Assembly: GCA_030268105.1 (NCBI GenBank)
Contig: BSDZ01000011.1
Coordinates: forward strand, 1,835,001-1,899,000
From: Volvox africanus
Taxonomy: Eukaryota > Chlorophyta > Chlorophyceae > Chlamydomonadales > Volvocaceae
Direction: 5' to 3'
DNA: 64,000 nt
The notes under the pieces are model-generated. The model was not told the origin of the DNA. It searched no databases and saw only the letters and a program-made list of their open reading frames with translations. This document shows, one piece after another, positions 48,481 through 59,874 of the stretch. How positions within the stretch are numbered: position 1 is the stretch's first letter; each line of letters begins with the position of its first letter. The translations under genes and the position numbers were made by a program.

Positions 48481-51415
48481 ATGTCTCGCAGCGCAGGCAG
48501 GGAAGATTACGGACCAGCAAGCGCAGGCGTGCGTAATAAGGTCTCCGTCCTGGTTCGGAATATCCCTCTGAGTTATACGTAAGTTTGGATACCATTCTAG
48601 CCATGCATTCCTAGTGGAAGCTGGGCACCAACTGTGTTTCGCGCCCGCGCTGGACAACTTTTCCTGAGGACTGCATTTTATATTATTTACTTGATAATTA
48701 TTGGTTATCAGTAATATGTCGACCTCGTACATGCGGTCAGCCTCGCCTAGTTCATATCGCTGACCATTGCTTAGCTGGTGCGAGCAGCTTTAACGAAGCT
48801 TACTTTTGCGTGGGGTAACGAAGATTATTTTTGCATGCTTCCTGGGAACGATATAACGTACACATGAAACCTTTGGGGTCACTGCTTCCCGTAGCGCTGA
48901 AGACTTACGGGCCAAGTTCGAAAAATTTGGAGAGCTTCGAGATGTCTACATTCCTAGAGACTACTACACTCAGTGAGTACGCAGCTACCGTAGAGAGGTG
49001 GCCCTCGCTAGTTTGTGTGCGCCATGTGGTGGGGTTGAGTTGTGGTGCGGCCTCATAGCGGGATCTGCATCCTCCAGACCGAGGTGTTGGGAACCAGGCT
49101 TGAAGTGGCTTTACTGTTCACATGCCTATAGCCACGCATGGGGATTTATGAGGGTCATGCAGGCAGCGAGCACCACTACTCCAGCTGGGTTGCTCAAAGC
49201 GCGGTGCAAAGGGTAACCCCGTGTGTATGCCACTTCCCAGAACAGTAAGTGGGAAGCAAGGTCAATTTAAGTAGCTTGCGCCTGGCAAACAGGCAAGGAT
49301 GGAGGGCAAGAACAAGAAGCAAGCAACGGCTTCCTGCTAGTGTTCCTTTCAAGCAAGCGAGAGTGCAAGGGCAGCATGAAGTGTGCAAGCAAGGGAATGA
49401 GCGAGGCGAATAGCGAGCTGTGAAGCGAGACAAGCGCTGGTGCAAGTACCAGCAGGCACTTAAAGTGTCGGCTTTGGCAATGTCAAGGAACGGACGAGCC
49501 AAGCTTTCAAGCATGGCCCACACCCATCAATTTCTGAACGGCTTGGCAGGCAAGCAACTTGAAACCAGGACCGTGAAACTAGCTCCCTTTCTGGATTGGC
49601 ACAGATTGTGTGCCCTGCAGCTTTCGCAGCAGGGACGAATGGTATATAAGTTATTAATAGCTTATGATCAGCCAAGATATGTTCTTAAACGATCTATCAT
49701 GTTTTCGGGACCACGGGCCTTGCATATCCTGCTCTTTCGCGGCTTGTTGCTCTTTTAATGCATCACGTTTGCAGGATAAGTGCTCCCATGGTTTACATGC
49801 TTACATGGTTGTTGGATCGGGGCATGTCCCACTTTGCCACCCGCGTGTAGGCGCTCGCGTGGCTTTGGCTTTATCGAATTTCGGGACGCCAGGGATGCCG
49901 ACGAGGCGATCTACCAGACAGACAGGACTGTCCTTGACGGAAGGGAGATTAACGTGAGCATAGCAGCCGGTATCTGGGCAGTCATTTCTGCTGTCTAGTA
50001 CGTCCATCTCTTGAATGTTGTTGGCAGTTGGGGATTTCGAACACGATGTTCAGTGATGCAACTTGCATCTTCGATATCCTCATACGCTGTCCTCGCAAAC
50101 TGTTCCATTTTCAACTGTGTCGAGTGGGACGTGGCGAGGTCCTGTCAGCTTGTGAAATCGGCTGCCTAAACAGTTTAGCGTGCTGCAGTATACACAGTAC
50201 GTATTAGGTTGAAGAGGTAATATATTGGATACTTAAGGTGTGGTTCCCTCCTTATTGCAGGTGTGCTTGTCACAAGAAGGCCGGAAAACGCCGCGCGAGA
50301 TGATGATTATGGAGACGAAGCAGGGCCGATCAGGTAAGACTGCCTTTGGCTTCAGGAACATCTATGGTGATATAGAAAAGCGCACTACCCGGTATATGTA
50401 CGTGATATGAGTAGTACTACAAAGGTTTCGTTGAATGTATAATGACCAAATATTGAACCTTTTAGAGCTTCTTGATGTCAAGTCGATGACATTGTAACTA
50501 TTTCCCCTTGCTGTTTCCCCTTGCTGTTACATGGGGAAACAACATCCCTTAACCAAGTTTAGTAAATGCCGCGTTCGTTACCATGTCCCCCTGCGCTGCA
50601 TCCAATGCCACGAGGAAGCCATAGCAAGTGCAAGTGCATGCAGCTCTCATTGCAAGGTGGTGGACTTGCGGTACTTCGTCCTGTATGTCCGATGTTGTCC
50701 GCCCGATCATAGTGCACTTCGGCTTGGTGCGTACGTCGTTTTGCCATTCGTTCACCTTCCTTTGGGATTATTTTTGCAGCGGGCTATGGTGGCAGCGACT
50801 CTGACCGCCGTGATCGTCGTCGCTCACGGTCACCACGTCGTGGCAGTCGCTACAGTCGAAGCCGTAGCCCGCGGGGTCGTGGTGGCCGAGGCAGTCGCAG
50901 TCGAAGCCCACGTGGACGTGGAGGGCGGGACTATGAGAGCGATCGCGACTATGACCGAGATTACCATCGAGGTTATGAACGGGGCCGTGATCGTGACCGT
51001 GACAGAAACTATGACTGCGACTATGACCGAGATTACAACCGTGATGGTCGTGGCGGTAACGGCAGTGATAGGGATCGGGAGCGTGGTTATGACCGCGGCC
51101 AGGAGCCAGAGCGGGATAATATGAAGCCCAGTCGGAGCCGGAGTCGAAGCTTACAGGGAGAGCCGGAGTGCAGCCCACGTGAACGGGATGTTCCATCCAG
51201 GTCAGTGCCCATAGAGAGGGGTCTCGTCCATGCTAAGGGACGATTCCAGCTAAGCTGGAATTTGTAGAGAGTCGAGCGTACTACTGTGCTTAGGCCGTTG
51301 GGGCCTCGGTGCACTGAGAAAACATGTCTAATCGCGATGGGTGCCATGCAGGGGCGTATTTGAGGAGCTTCCACATACTGACGATGCCGCGCAGCCGATG
51401 GACGACTACAACTAA
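48481..51415 (+). CDS. SR-type splicing factor, SCL class (RRM plus RS domain)
   Basis: Six exons join in frame: 48481-48578, 48895-48972, 49851-49953, 50261-50333, 50780-51200 and 51352-51415. They encode 278 residues. A short N-terminal tail is followed by one RRM (about residues 22-100) with RNP2 (VLVRNI) and RNP1 (RGFGFIEF), and with the family segments ELRDVYIPRDYYT and SQEGRKTPREM typical of SCL/SCL30-like proteins. After it comes a domain with RRRSRSPRR, SRSRSPRGRGG, a DRDYDRDY-type Arg/Asp/Tyr section and SRSRSRS. The protein binds pre-mRNA and promotes spliceosome assembly in the nucleus, with phosphorylation of the RS domain. Introns 2 (about 0.88 kb) and 4 (about 0.45 kb) are long, as often in SR genes, where poison exons regulate expression. 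None was identified here. Confidence 0.94.
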
Positions 51416-52013
51416 AGGACTGATGATGCTGGTAATTATGAGCAACAGATGGAATAGGTGTATGGGCTGATGTAGCAGCGATATGTTTTCTTTTGAGTTC
51501 TAATAATCTGGTGTTCACCATGTGCAAGGCCACGATGCGCAAGGTGTGTAAGCTTGCGCAGAATTGGTTTTTGCATGAGCGCGATCTGCGCTTGCCAATA
51601 TTTAGGCTTCGTTGCAATGCTATTTTAAAAGTCTGGTGGTGCTGCTTGTCTCAACGAGCATTCTGGTCTTGGATTATTCATATAGTAACTGTCAGGTGGT
51701 TATTTCACTTCGTCATGTGTTGCGAACGACTGCCTCCTGAGGCCCAATGCTGTTTTCTGCGTATATTTCGGTGTGGATACCTGAGATTTGATTACAGAGC
51801 GTCCCGTAAGAATTCAGTCGTACGGCTGAAAATTTTGATTCGCATGTCCGGAATCTCTAGTTGCATACCATGTAACGTGCATAATGTCGAGTCTGTGGTA
51901 CCGCGGAAGCATGTATGAGTTTGACAGAAAGTAGACGCCTTACAAGTTAACACATTTATCTGCACTTCAAGGTACTTGTATATTAATAGTTGTGATCCAT
52001 TATTTAAAACATC
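51416..52013. other. Intergenic region between SR and asparaginase genes
   Basis: It holds the SR gene 3' flank and the asparaginase promoter. An open plus-strand frame at 51493-51918 shows no family similarity and is probably chance. Confidence 0.45.
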
Positions 52014-55000
52014 ATGTTAATTGTGCGTCAATCCACTTGTCAAAGTTCGGCGCACTCAACAAGTAACAGGCGACGTGATGAATGTGCAAAGCACCATAAT
52101 TTTCCGATGCGGGGAATGATTAGCAATGCAGTGGAGCCGTGGCTTTCGCGTGTAGCCTGCTGCAGCTTTAATATTGGGTCTGGCGATGTCTCGGCCAACG
52201 TGCGTTTTCTCCCGTCGGATGGAGGTGGCCCCAACCCTCCTGTTACTCAGTCAGCATTGACCGAAAGCGACCGGCACTTCCAAGCGCAACTAAACATAGT
52301 TTCGCAGTCTTTCAGCGGCAGTAATAATGAAATTCCACTGGACACCGATCCAAACGGACACGTTAGTCAGCAAAGGACGAGCGTCAAACTTGCCACCAGC
52401 TCTTTAGGAAACGTGAGGAAGGGGCCATCCCGGCGTGGCAGAAAGGCACCTAGCCTCCCGGAACATGGCGCTGCGTCATCCAATGCAACACCACGTTCCA
52501 GCATCTTGCAAGGGAACCCAGTTTCTGTCCCGCAAGCTCCAGAATCCAAGATAACCAAGGCCACACCATTGGTCAGCGATACGGCGGCAGGTCCAAGTGC
52601 TGATGTTGGTCCAAACCAAAGCATCGCCTCTGGCATCGCTCAAGGTGTTTATTATCGAACACCGTCGCACCGGCCTCATAGCCGCCTTCGTACAGTCACG
52701 CGGCCCCTTCCCCGCGTACTGTTCCTCCATACCGGTGGCACCCTGGGAATGGACCCGGAGGTGCGGATGGGGAAACGGCTGTTGGGCGGACCCCAAAGAA
52801 CTTTCGCGAATACGGTTTTATAAAGTCCTTTGCTAGGGTGACGATGTCTCGCTATATGTGATTTCCCAAAGTGAATACGCCCGGAGACGGCATGCGACCC
52901 ACATCCACGATGACCCAATTTCGGCAGCGACCCAGATCGCACCACAGGTTCCACTTGTCAATTGATGTGACGTGATGTCCGGTCCTATGCCGCACATACA
53001 TTTAGGATAGGCACAAAGCACATTTGGGTTACCCACGGGATGCTTTTGCCGACATTGCCACGTCTTGAGCCAGGGGCCTGAGCAGCATTGGAAAGCAAGG
53101 GTCAACGAAGACGAATATCTATTCAACTTGCCCTATCTCCCAGAACGCATTTTTGAAGCCTGAATGCTCGTATGGGCGCAGGAGGCATTTGAGGAGGACG
53201 AGAGCCACAACCTGCGTGTAAGGGCCGGCGCAACGGAGGGGTCATACAAGGGTACACTCCGACCTGGCGAAATGCTATCGAGCCTTTTAAGTAAGTGCCC
53301 GTGCACAAGGGGACCGGCTTCAAAAGGCCGGGTCCCCACGCCATTCAATGTCTTTTACCACTGACCTCCCTTTTCCTGCCCCGAAGCGATGGTTCCGGAG
53401 CTGGAAAAGTTTGCAAATGTGGACTTGCAGGTGAGTGTCGACTTGAGTAGGGTCCAAGGAAACGGTTTACATGGTCATGTCAGCGCCTGGCAAGGCGATG
53501 CAGAGCATTCCGCCCGGGTTGGTTTCCGGCTTGCTTTAGTCTTATGTCTGGTGTGGTAGGTTGCTGGTCCTTACGCCTTCCTCCTTTTGTGGTCCGGGTC
53601 GGCGCAGGTCCTGTTCAACAAGGACAGCAGCCGTGTGAGTCCCGCTGACTGGATTACCATCGCCAGAGCTTTGGACAACAACCGACCGCACTATGATGCA
53701 TTCGTGGTGGGCAGGAACGGAAGGGTTATGTTACCAGGTCAGAGCTCCTCAATCGAACTCCTCCAACGAACAATAGATTTGGGTCTAGGTATTATGGATG
53801 TACGCATGAGGGGGAGCGGTGTGTGGGTAGGAATAAGCGACAGGGTACAGACAATATAGCAACACAGTGCGGGTGATCAGCTGTATGATGAACGGAACAA
53901 GGATTGTCAGTAGTGCTTTAACGGGGACGCATTACCTCACGCAAGATGTAGAGTACTGGCACAGGTGCTGTTACTAGAGACTCTGCTTTCAGTTAGATCC
54001 GATACACTTCTCTGCACCGCGTCGCTCCTTTCCCCGGACAGGTGGTTCACGGGACTGACACGCTGGCTTACACGGCGGCGGCACTGTCATTGATGCTGTG
54101 CGGTTTCAAGAAGCCCATTATCCTTACCGGTGCGTACCGGGATGGCGACTTCTGAGGGCATATCTTCGGCAGCTCTTTCTTTCACATCGTTCAGCCCGGC
54201 CCTGCATTCCCATCATACAGGGAGCCAGCTGCCGTTGCGTGCGCCGCGGACCGATGCCCGTCAGAACCTGCTGGACTCCATCCAGGTGTGTGAAGACGCG
54301 GGGAGATGCGGGAGGGCCGTCTTCGGTAGTCTTGGAACTTTATGGACCTTTAATTCAGCGACCTCTAGCCCACGCCACATCAAGACGCCTTGAGACATTT
54401 TTTCATGCACTAAGTCCAAGTTCGAGCTAGGTACCAATCCTTTGCTCTCCCGCATCTTCTCGTAAACCGGTTTACCCCTCCCTGCCGCAGGTGGCGACGT
54501 CAGCCTTCAGTCCGCCCCATGTCGCCCTCCAAGAGGTGGCGGTGTGCTTTGGCGGCAAGCTCATGCGCGGAAACCGCACCCAGAAGGTGAGCCTCGGTGG
54601 GATATGTCGTCAGTAGGAGGCGTCAAGTGCTTCGGCTGTGCTGATGTTGATTCCCCTCTGTAAGTGGACACAGTTACTGCACATGGATGTGGAGCAACCT
54701 TGTTGCCGCACACCTGGCTGTCGCGGCAACACAATATACCACACTACGCCACAGGAGTGAACCCCTTCGCTTCATCCCGTGCTCATGTGCACAGGTCAAC
54801 TCGGCCGCCTACCAGGCATTCGACTCATTGACCTACCCGTACCTGGCCACCTTGGGCATTGACGTGGACTGGAACACACGTGTGTTACTGCGAGTTGAGG
54901 GGGCGTATAAGCCACGATTTAAGGTACAACAGACAACCGTATGAGACGGGTTATTACCGCCATGGCTGCGGGTTCGTAGTCGATTTCTTACATCTAGGCT

Positions 55001-56006
55001 ACTGGCGTTCTTCCACCACGATGCCACCTGGGAAGCCCAAGTGAAGAACACCTCACGTCTTTTCTTCGCTCTGCATAATGTTCTCATCGCCGCTGGCCAC
55101 TCCGTTCGCCCCTCCCGGTTTCCTTCGCCAACCGGGTCCCCAAACCGTTGCTACCGTCAGCTGGACCCGCGCGTCATCCGCATCCCGGTCGTGCCGGGCA
55201 GCGACCCACGCATCGCGTACGGCGACCTGTACGGCCGCGGCGTCCGTGGCGTCGTGTTGGAAGCATTTGGTGTGGGCAACCTGCCCGATCAGGCCTCGTA
55301 CGGCTGGCTACCCTGGCTCAAGGATCAGACGGCCAAGGGCTTGCAGGTGCGTGTGTTGTGGACGAGCAAGGGACATGCATGGTGAGTTAAAAGGACAAAA
55401 GTACATTGCATGCACGTGTGTGCAGCTGATGTTTTAGAGGCATCATACAGACGGCTACCCCTAACCTATCCGACTTCGTGGTCGCTGTTCGAAGGATTCG
55501 CTTGCCCGCTCCCTCATGTCTCCTCTATGAGAAGTACTGAATGGCCACCGTATTTGTCCCAATACATGTAGCAGACTGCTGCTTCTGCTCCTTGAAGCGG
55601 ACCTGGGCGTCCTTCCCGGCTCCAGCCGAACATAATTGCACTGCAATGAGCGCCCTGCCATCATCCCTGAACACCCGGCAACACGTACATTGATGGTTGC
55701 TGCCGCTGCCACTGCCACAGCTTGGTCCCGTCTGACGATGCTGAATGCCTCAAATTGTATCTCCCGTTATTCCGGTCGCTTCCCACCGAGCACTGGACGG
55801 TGGTAACCTGTCTGCAGGTGTGTCTCACGAGCCAATGCTTCGCGGGGCCGCTGCAGCCCTCGCTGTACCGTGCGGGTCAACTGGCCTCGCAGATGGGGGT
55901 GAACGCGGGGCCGCACATGACCCCGGAGTGCGCCTCTGTCAAGCTCATGTTCTGTCTCAAGCACCCTGACTTGGCACTGGGGGTGCCGCTGGCGGGGGAG
56001 CTGTGA
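52014..56006 (+). CDS. L-asparaginase, type I (bacterial/AnsA type) with long N-terminal extension
   Basis: Ten exons join in frame: 52014-52760, 53182-53290, 53387-53430, 53608-53706, 54042-54129, 54221-54285, 54491-54586, 54795-54923, 55161-55346 and 55818-56006. They give 583 residues if the first ATG is used. The catalytic domain starts near residue 236 with [12 protein letters not shown] (nucleophilic Thr) and continues with [29 protein letters not shown] (second catalytic Thr-Asp), [25 protein letters not shown], a [19 protein letters not shown] segment and SQCFAGPL. It hydrolyses asparagine to aspartate and ammonia. The first about 230 residues are Ser/Pro/Asn-rich without recognisable fold. 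Part may be transit peptide or may not be translated, because an internal ATG at 52107 is also possible. The third exon uses an unusual AAG acceptor. The fold part is complete. Confidence 0.94.
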
Positions 56007-57297
56007 GTGGCTAAGCCGCCACTAGTTGGATAAGTACAGGTTAGGTTCTGAATGAGTGAACATCAGGCAGCCTACCTACCTACCGCAGCTATAGCCAGAC
56101 GAGCAGAGGGTGTGTAGCAGGTGTCTGAAGGTTTTTGAGTGTGCAAGAATTGAATGTGCATGGAAAAGTGGTTTCGCGATTAAATGGCTATAGCCTAAGA
56201 AGCCCGAAGAACGCTGGTAAAGAAAGCACATTGCATCTGTGACCGCAGAGCGTAACGAGACTGAGGGACCATTTATAAGCGCGTGTTAGGAAGGCGAGCT
56301 GGGCATCATGTTCATTCCCTGCCAAGGGGAGAGTGAAAGCATGCGCCGGTGGGTTGGCAGTGACCCAAAGCATATAACGGCACTTAATGCGAGCTTGTAG
56401 AGCTTTTATTCAGGAACATTTACGGAGGGTGTAAGGTAGGGTGATGCAAGTGGGGTTGCGCCCGGGTCCCTCCGTGAGTAAGGCCTGAACGAGGGACTAG
56501 CGGCATTTTCATATCGAATTCCGACGCACATATGTGTAGGCAGGCAATAGCAGCGACTTATCACCGATGATGCAACTAAACTGTTTACCGAGCAGGTAGG
56601 CTGTAGAGACTTCGTAATTTAAAAACGACATGTTGAATATCTTTATTTGTGAGAGTGGGATCTCTACCTTTCTTACTTTTGCTGGCTGTAGATCTGACGG
56701 TGTTATTGGCGCGACAGTCCCCATATACTCTTTACTATGCACAAGTCGTCTGGCATAACCCGGCCGGGAAGTAGCACTTACCTATTACTCACTTCATGGA
56801 TTCCAACATATCGTACTTACAAACTCGCCACCTTAACAATATTCGAAGTTTCCACAGTAAGAAAAGTTCATCATATTATACGTATATACGTGGGCAATTC
56901 CTGACAATGCAAGAACTCTTGTTTACGTGAAGGCTCATCACTGTTGCGTCAACGATCAACGATAACATTTCCAAACCCAAAATAGATGCTGAAACAGTAT
57001 TGAAGAAAAAGGATTGCAGTGCCCAATAGGGCACTGTACAGAGCATAACTGCAATGTTATACACAACTTCAATGCTACAGATCAGCGTCTGGGGAATCAA
57101 GACAGCAATGCGCTAACCTCGTTTACCCCCTCCCCTACAAAGTGGACAAGCCGACGCTCATCAAGATCTCATCAAGACAGCACAGGGCTAGTAAGGCCAC
57201 GTAGCCTAACTGCCTCATAACCCTTATCAGCACTACACCTTCAACGCTCCAGCACCCCCAGCAAAAGTTGTCGCATTGGCAGCTATGTTCAGCTATA
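56007..57297. other. Convergent intergenic region
   Basis: This lies between the 3' ends of the asparaginase (plus) and aminotransferase-like (minus) genes. It is somewhat AT-richer than the genes. No further exon, RNA gene or mobile element was recognised. Confidence 0.5.
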
Positions 57298-59677
57298 TTA
57301 GACTAGCTGACTGCGCATTCCAGTCATATACCCATACGGCACCTGGAGGTGTCGCGGGCTATACACGCCAAGCGGTGGCGCCAGCATATCATTATCGAGC
57401 ATGTAGTGAAGCGCCAACGTTGTAAGCCCTGTCTTGCGGTCAGCGATGGGTTCACCGTTCACACTGCATACCGGTACAATAGTGAAGGTGGTGCATACCA
57501 AGAAACACTCCTTGGCAGCTAACACCTCGCTTATATGCAGTTTGCGTTGCTGCACATTTGAGACGATCACATCGTCAGGCGACCGAGCACGCTCCTACAG
57601 GGACATTCCCATGCAATCAGGATACATGACATTTGTTAGAGCCAACATTTAGATAAGCCCTTATGCAGTGCCAAGCACGGGCTATTAGCCCAAAAAGAGC
57701 GTCGCATACCCTGTGAATTCTTAATTGTAAATCTAGAAAGGAAGGAGCTGCCGCCGATACAGCAGTCCGGCGTCATGAGGAGGTTGGTTGTGGTTAAGGC
57801 CTACCTAAACGGTAAGGACTGTCTCGGGTCAGAGTTGGAGATTATAATCATACAGTTCATGTGAAAGATGGTGATTGTGCTGTAAGAACTCATCGTTCCC
57901 GAGAGCTAGAGCGATTTCGCGACACCAGACATCTTTATACAAATAGAAGGTTTGCACTAAGCAACTCGTGTAAAACATTTGCTTGGGTCAGAATTGGATT
58001 TTGTAATCATATAGATCAGGTGAAAGATGGTGAATTATGATGTTTAAACTCATCAACCCCAAGCCAATTGCTTGCCAAGTTCATTCTGAGACACCAGTCT
58101 CGTTCCTTGGCAAGTGATTAGCGCATGTACCAAATCTATGCAGTTCTGTCTGGCGGTGGTGCATAGTTGGCGACAGCAGCAGCGTTGGCGCGACGGATCA
58201 GGGGATAGATTATGCAAAATCATGAATCTTATATTCATGTGAAAGATGATGGATAGTTTCATCATTTCCGTCGATTTGAGAACCGCCGCCAGCATTCCTG
58301 CGTAACTGCCCATCTTCCCTCCCTACCTCTCAACAAGTCCAGAAGAGACAGGATACCCAGTACAGCTGATTACGGCTTATGTCCACCGTCAGTGCAAGGA
58401 AAACTGAAAACGAAACTAGGTTCTGCGAAAAGATAGCTTTTGACACCCCCTGATATGGGAGGCGGGTGGAGATGCGCCGTTCTGACCGGCGGTGCAACAC
58501 CCACCTCGGGAATCATCTCGAGCATGCGGGCCAAAGTCACACTCGGAGCTGCGTAGTCGGACGGCGGGTACACAAGCGTGTCCTGTTGCGTCAAGATGCA
58601 AACTGTGTAACCCGCGCAGTGCTGCACGAAGCCCTCGGTGTCAGTGAAGATCGCCTGTGCAGAAGGGCAACAACGGTTCAGAGGCACATCTTGAGTACGG
58701 CATATCACAAGATGCAATAAAGACTGGATACGACCGCATACATTCAGGCGCTTACCACGTGTGCATCCCTGGCACGGGCCTCCACCTGTCCCACCGTGGC
58801 AAGCAGTCGCTGATTTCCAAGTACACTGCTGACTGTGGTTGCCTGGACCGGCTGTTCTGCAAGGATAGCGTCCCAAGCCTCCGTTCGGTCAATCTCGTAC
58901 GTGTCGCCGAGGCAAATGACGTACAATGCCGGCTCAGATCCGCCTAGTTCAACCGGGCTGAAGCCCCCTCGTCCCGGGGTGATCCAGAACCGCAACTGTC
59001 CTGCGTACAACCAAGCGGATGTAAGCACTTATGGAGCAGACTTGAAGCTACCATGTACAATGCGTACCATTTAATTTGCCACTTGCCGCCGCAGTGTCGA
59101 GGATAATTCTCTTTATTGCCACCGCAGAGAAGGGCAACGATAACCCAATTTGGGCACAGGCAGACGTTAACCGGGCCATGTGCTCCTCCAGCATATATAA
59201 ATGGCCGTCACGAAGGATCACCGTCTCTGAGACTCCATACCCTTTACAGACGAATTGGTCATCCACCGGCACAGTCATGAGCGCAGGATCTGTCACGATG
59301 CCGCCCATAAAGCTGCTGTAGAAAGCACCAAAATTTTGCCGCCCGTAATCGTGCATAGAACTTCTCAAGCGTTGCACCATCTGGACGGGGTGGCGGCGCG
59401 AAATCTAAACTCAACCTCAGCCAAGCTCCTTGACGACACATAAACTTACCACGTCAGCATCGAGTAAAGGTGTGGGCTTCGTCCGACTGCCCGGAACTAC
59501 TCCTGGTCGGAATCCCTTCGGAAATGGCACTGGCTCAAGGTTAAATTTGCCGACTTCAACTAAAGCTTGTGACCGAAGTCGCAACACTCGAGCGCGTGGA
59601 ATTCGCCATCCAGGGCGACCAATGTTAGATGCCGGGAAATTTCCCTGACATCGGCAGCTAGTTGACGCCGCCTCCAT
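57298..59677 (-). CDS. Class-IV PLP aminotransferase homologue (D-amino-acid transaminase/BCAT-like), probably catalytically impaired
   Basis: Five exons join in frame: 59450-59677, 59068-59380, 58756-59000, 58505-58654 and 57298-57594, for 410 residues. The family is clear from GAFYSSFMGGIVTDPALM, LRDGHLYMLEEHMARL, RFWITPGRGGFSP and SEVLAAKECFLV, and from the C-terminal QVPYGYMTGM. The N-terminus resembles a plastid transit peptide. Plant homologues transaminate D-amino acids or branched-chain substrates, or act as aminodeoxychorismate lyase. Here the segment that normally carries the PLP-binding lysine (x-K-x3-NYL before the E-A-R helix) reads TTVSSVLGNQRLLATVGQVEAR, shown here across the helix start, and has no lysine. 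The E-G-x-N motif after it is VQHCAGYTV. The HRGHGVFDT motif is CKGYGVSET. The frame is open throughout and all splice sites are good, so it is either a pseudoenzyme or a very young pseudogene. Confidence 0.87.
57826..58266. repeat. Diverged tandem duplication in aminotransferase-like intron 4
   Basis: A segment starting GGGTCAGAGTTGGA at 57826 recurs at 57985 (GGGTCAGAATTGGA), and a shorter part with ATGTGAAAGATG recurs near 58235. The first two copies are about 159 bp apart and also share a downstream GACACCAG stretch. The array is entirely intronic (57595-58504). Confidence 0.75.
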
Positions 59678-59874
59678 TGCCGCAGCCGCCGCTTATTTTT
59701 CAGGAAGGCCCGTACTACTGATAATATGTTTACTCCGATACTTTCATGAGTCTTCATCGAAATTTATTTGATATCCTTTTCACTTATGGGCCCTTTTCGA
59801 TCCAGAAACCTGTACGAATGTCGTTCGCGACATAGAGCCTTACATCAACTCCGGGCAGCCCAGGCAACCAAGGC

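Noticed and set aside
54859..55385. Alternative asparaginase exons reading through introns 8 and 9
   Set aside because: Those frames end at stops or lose family similarity. The joined exons 54795-54923 and 55161-55346 match the family exactly.
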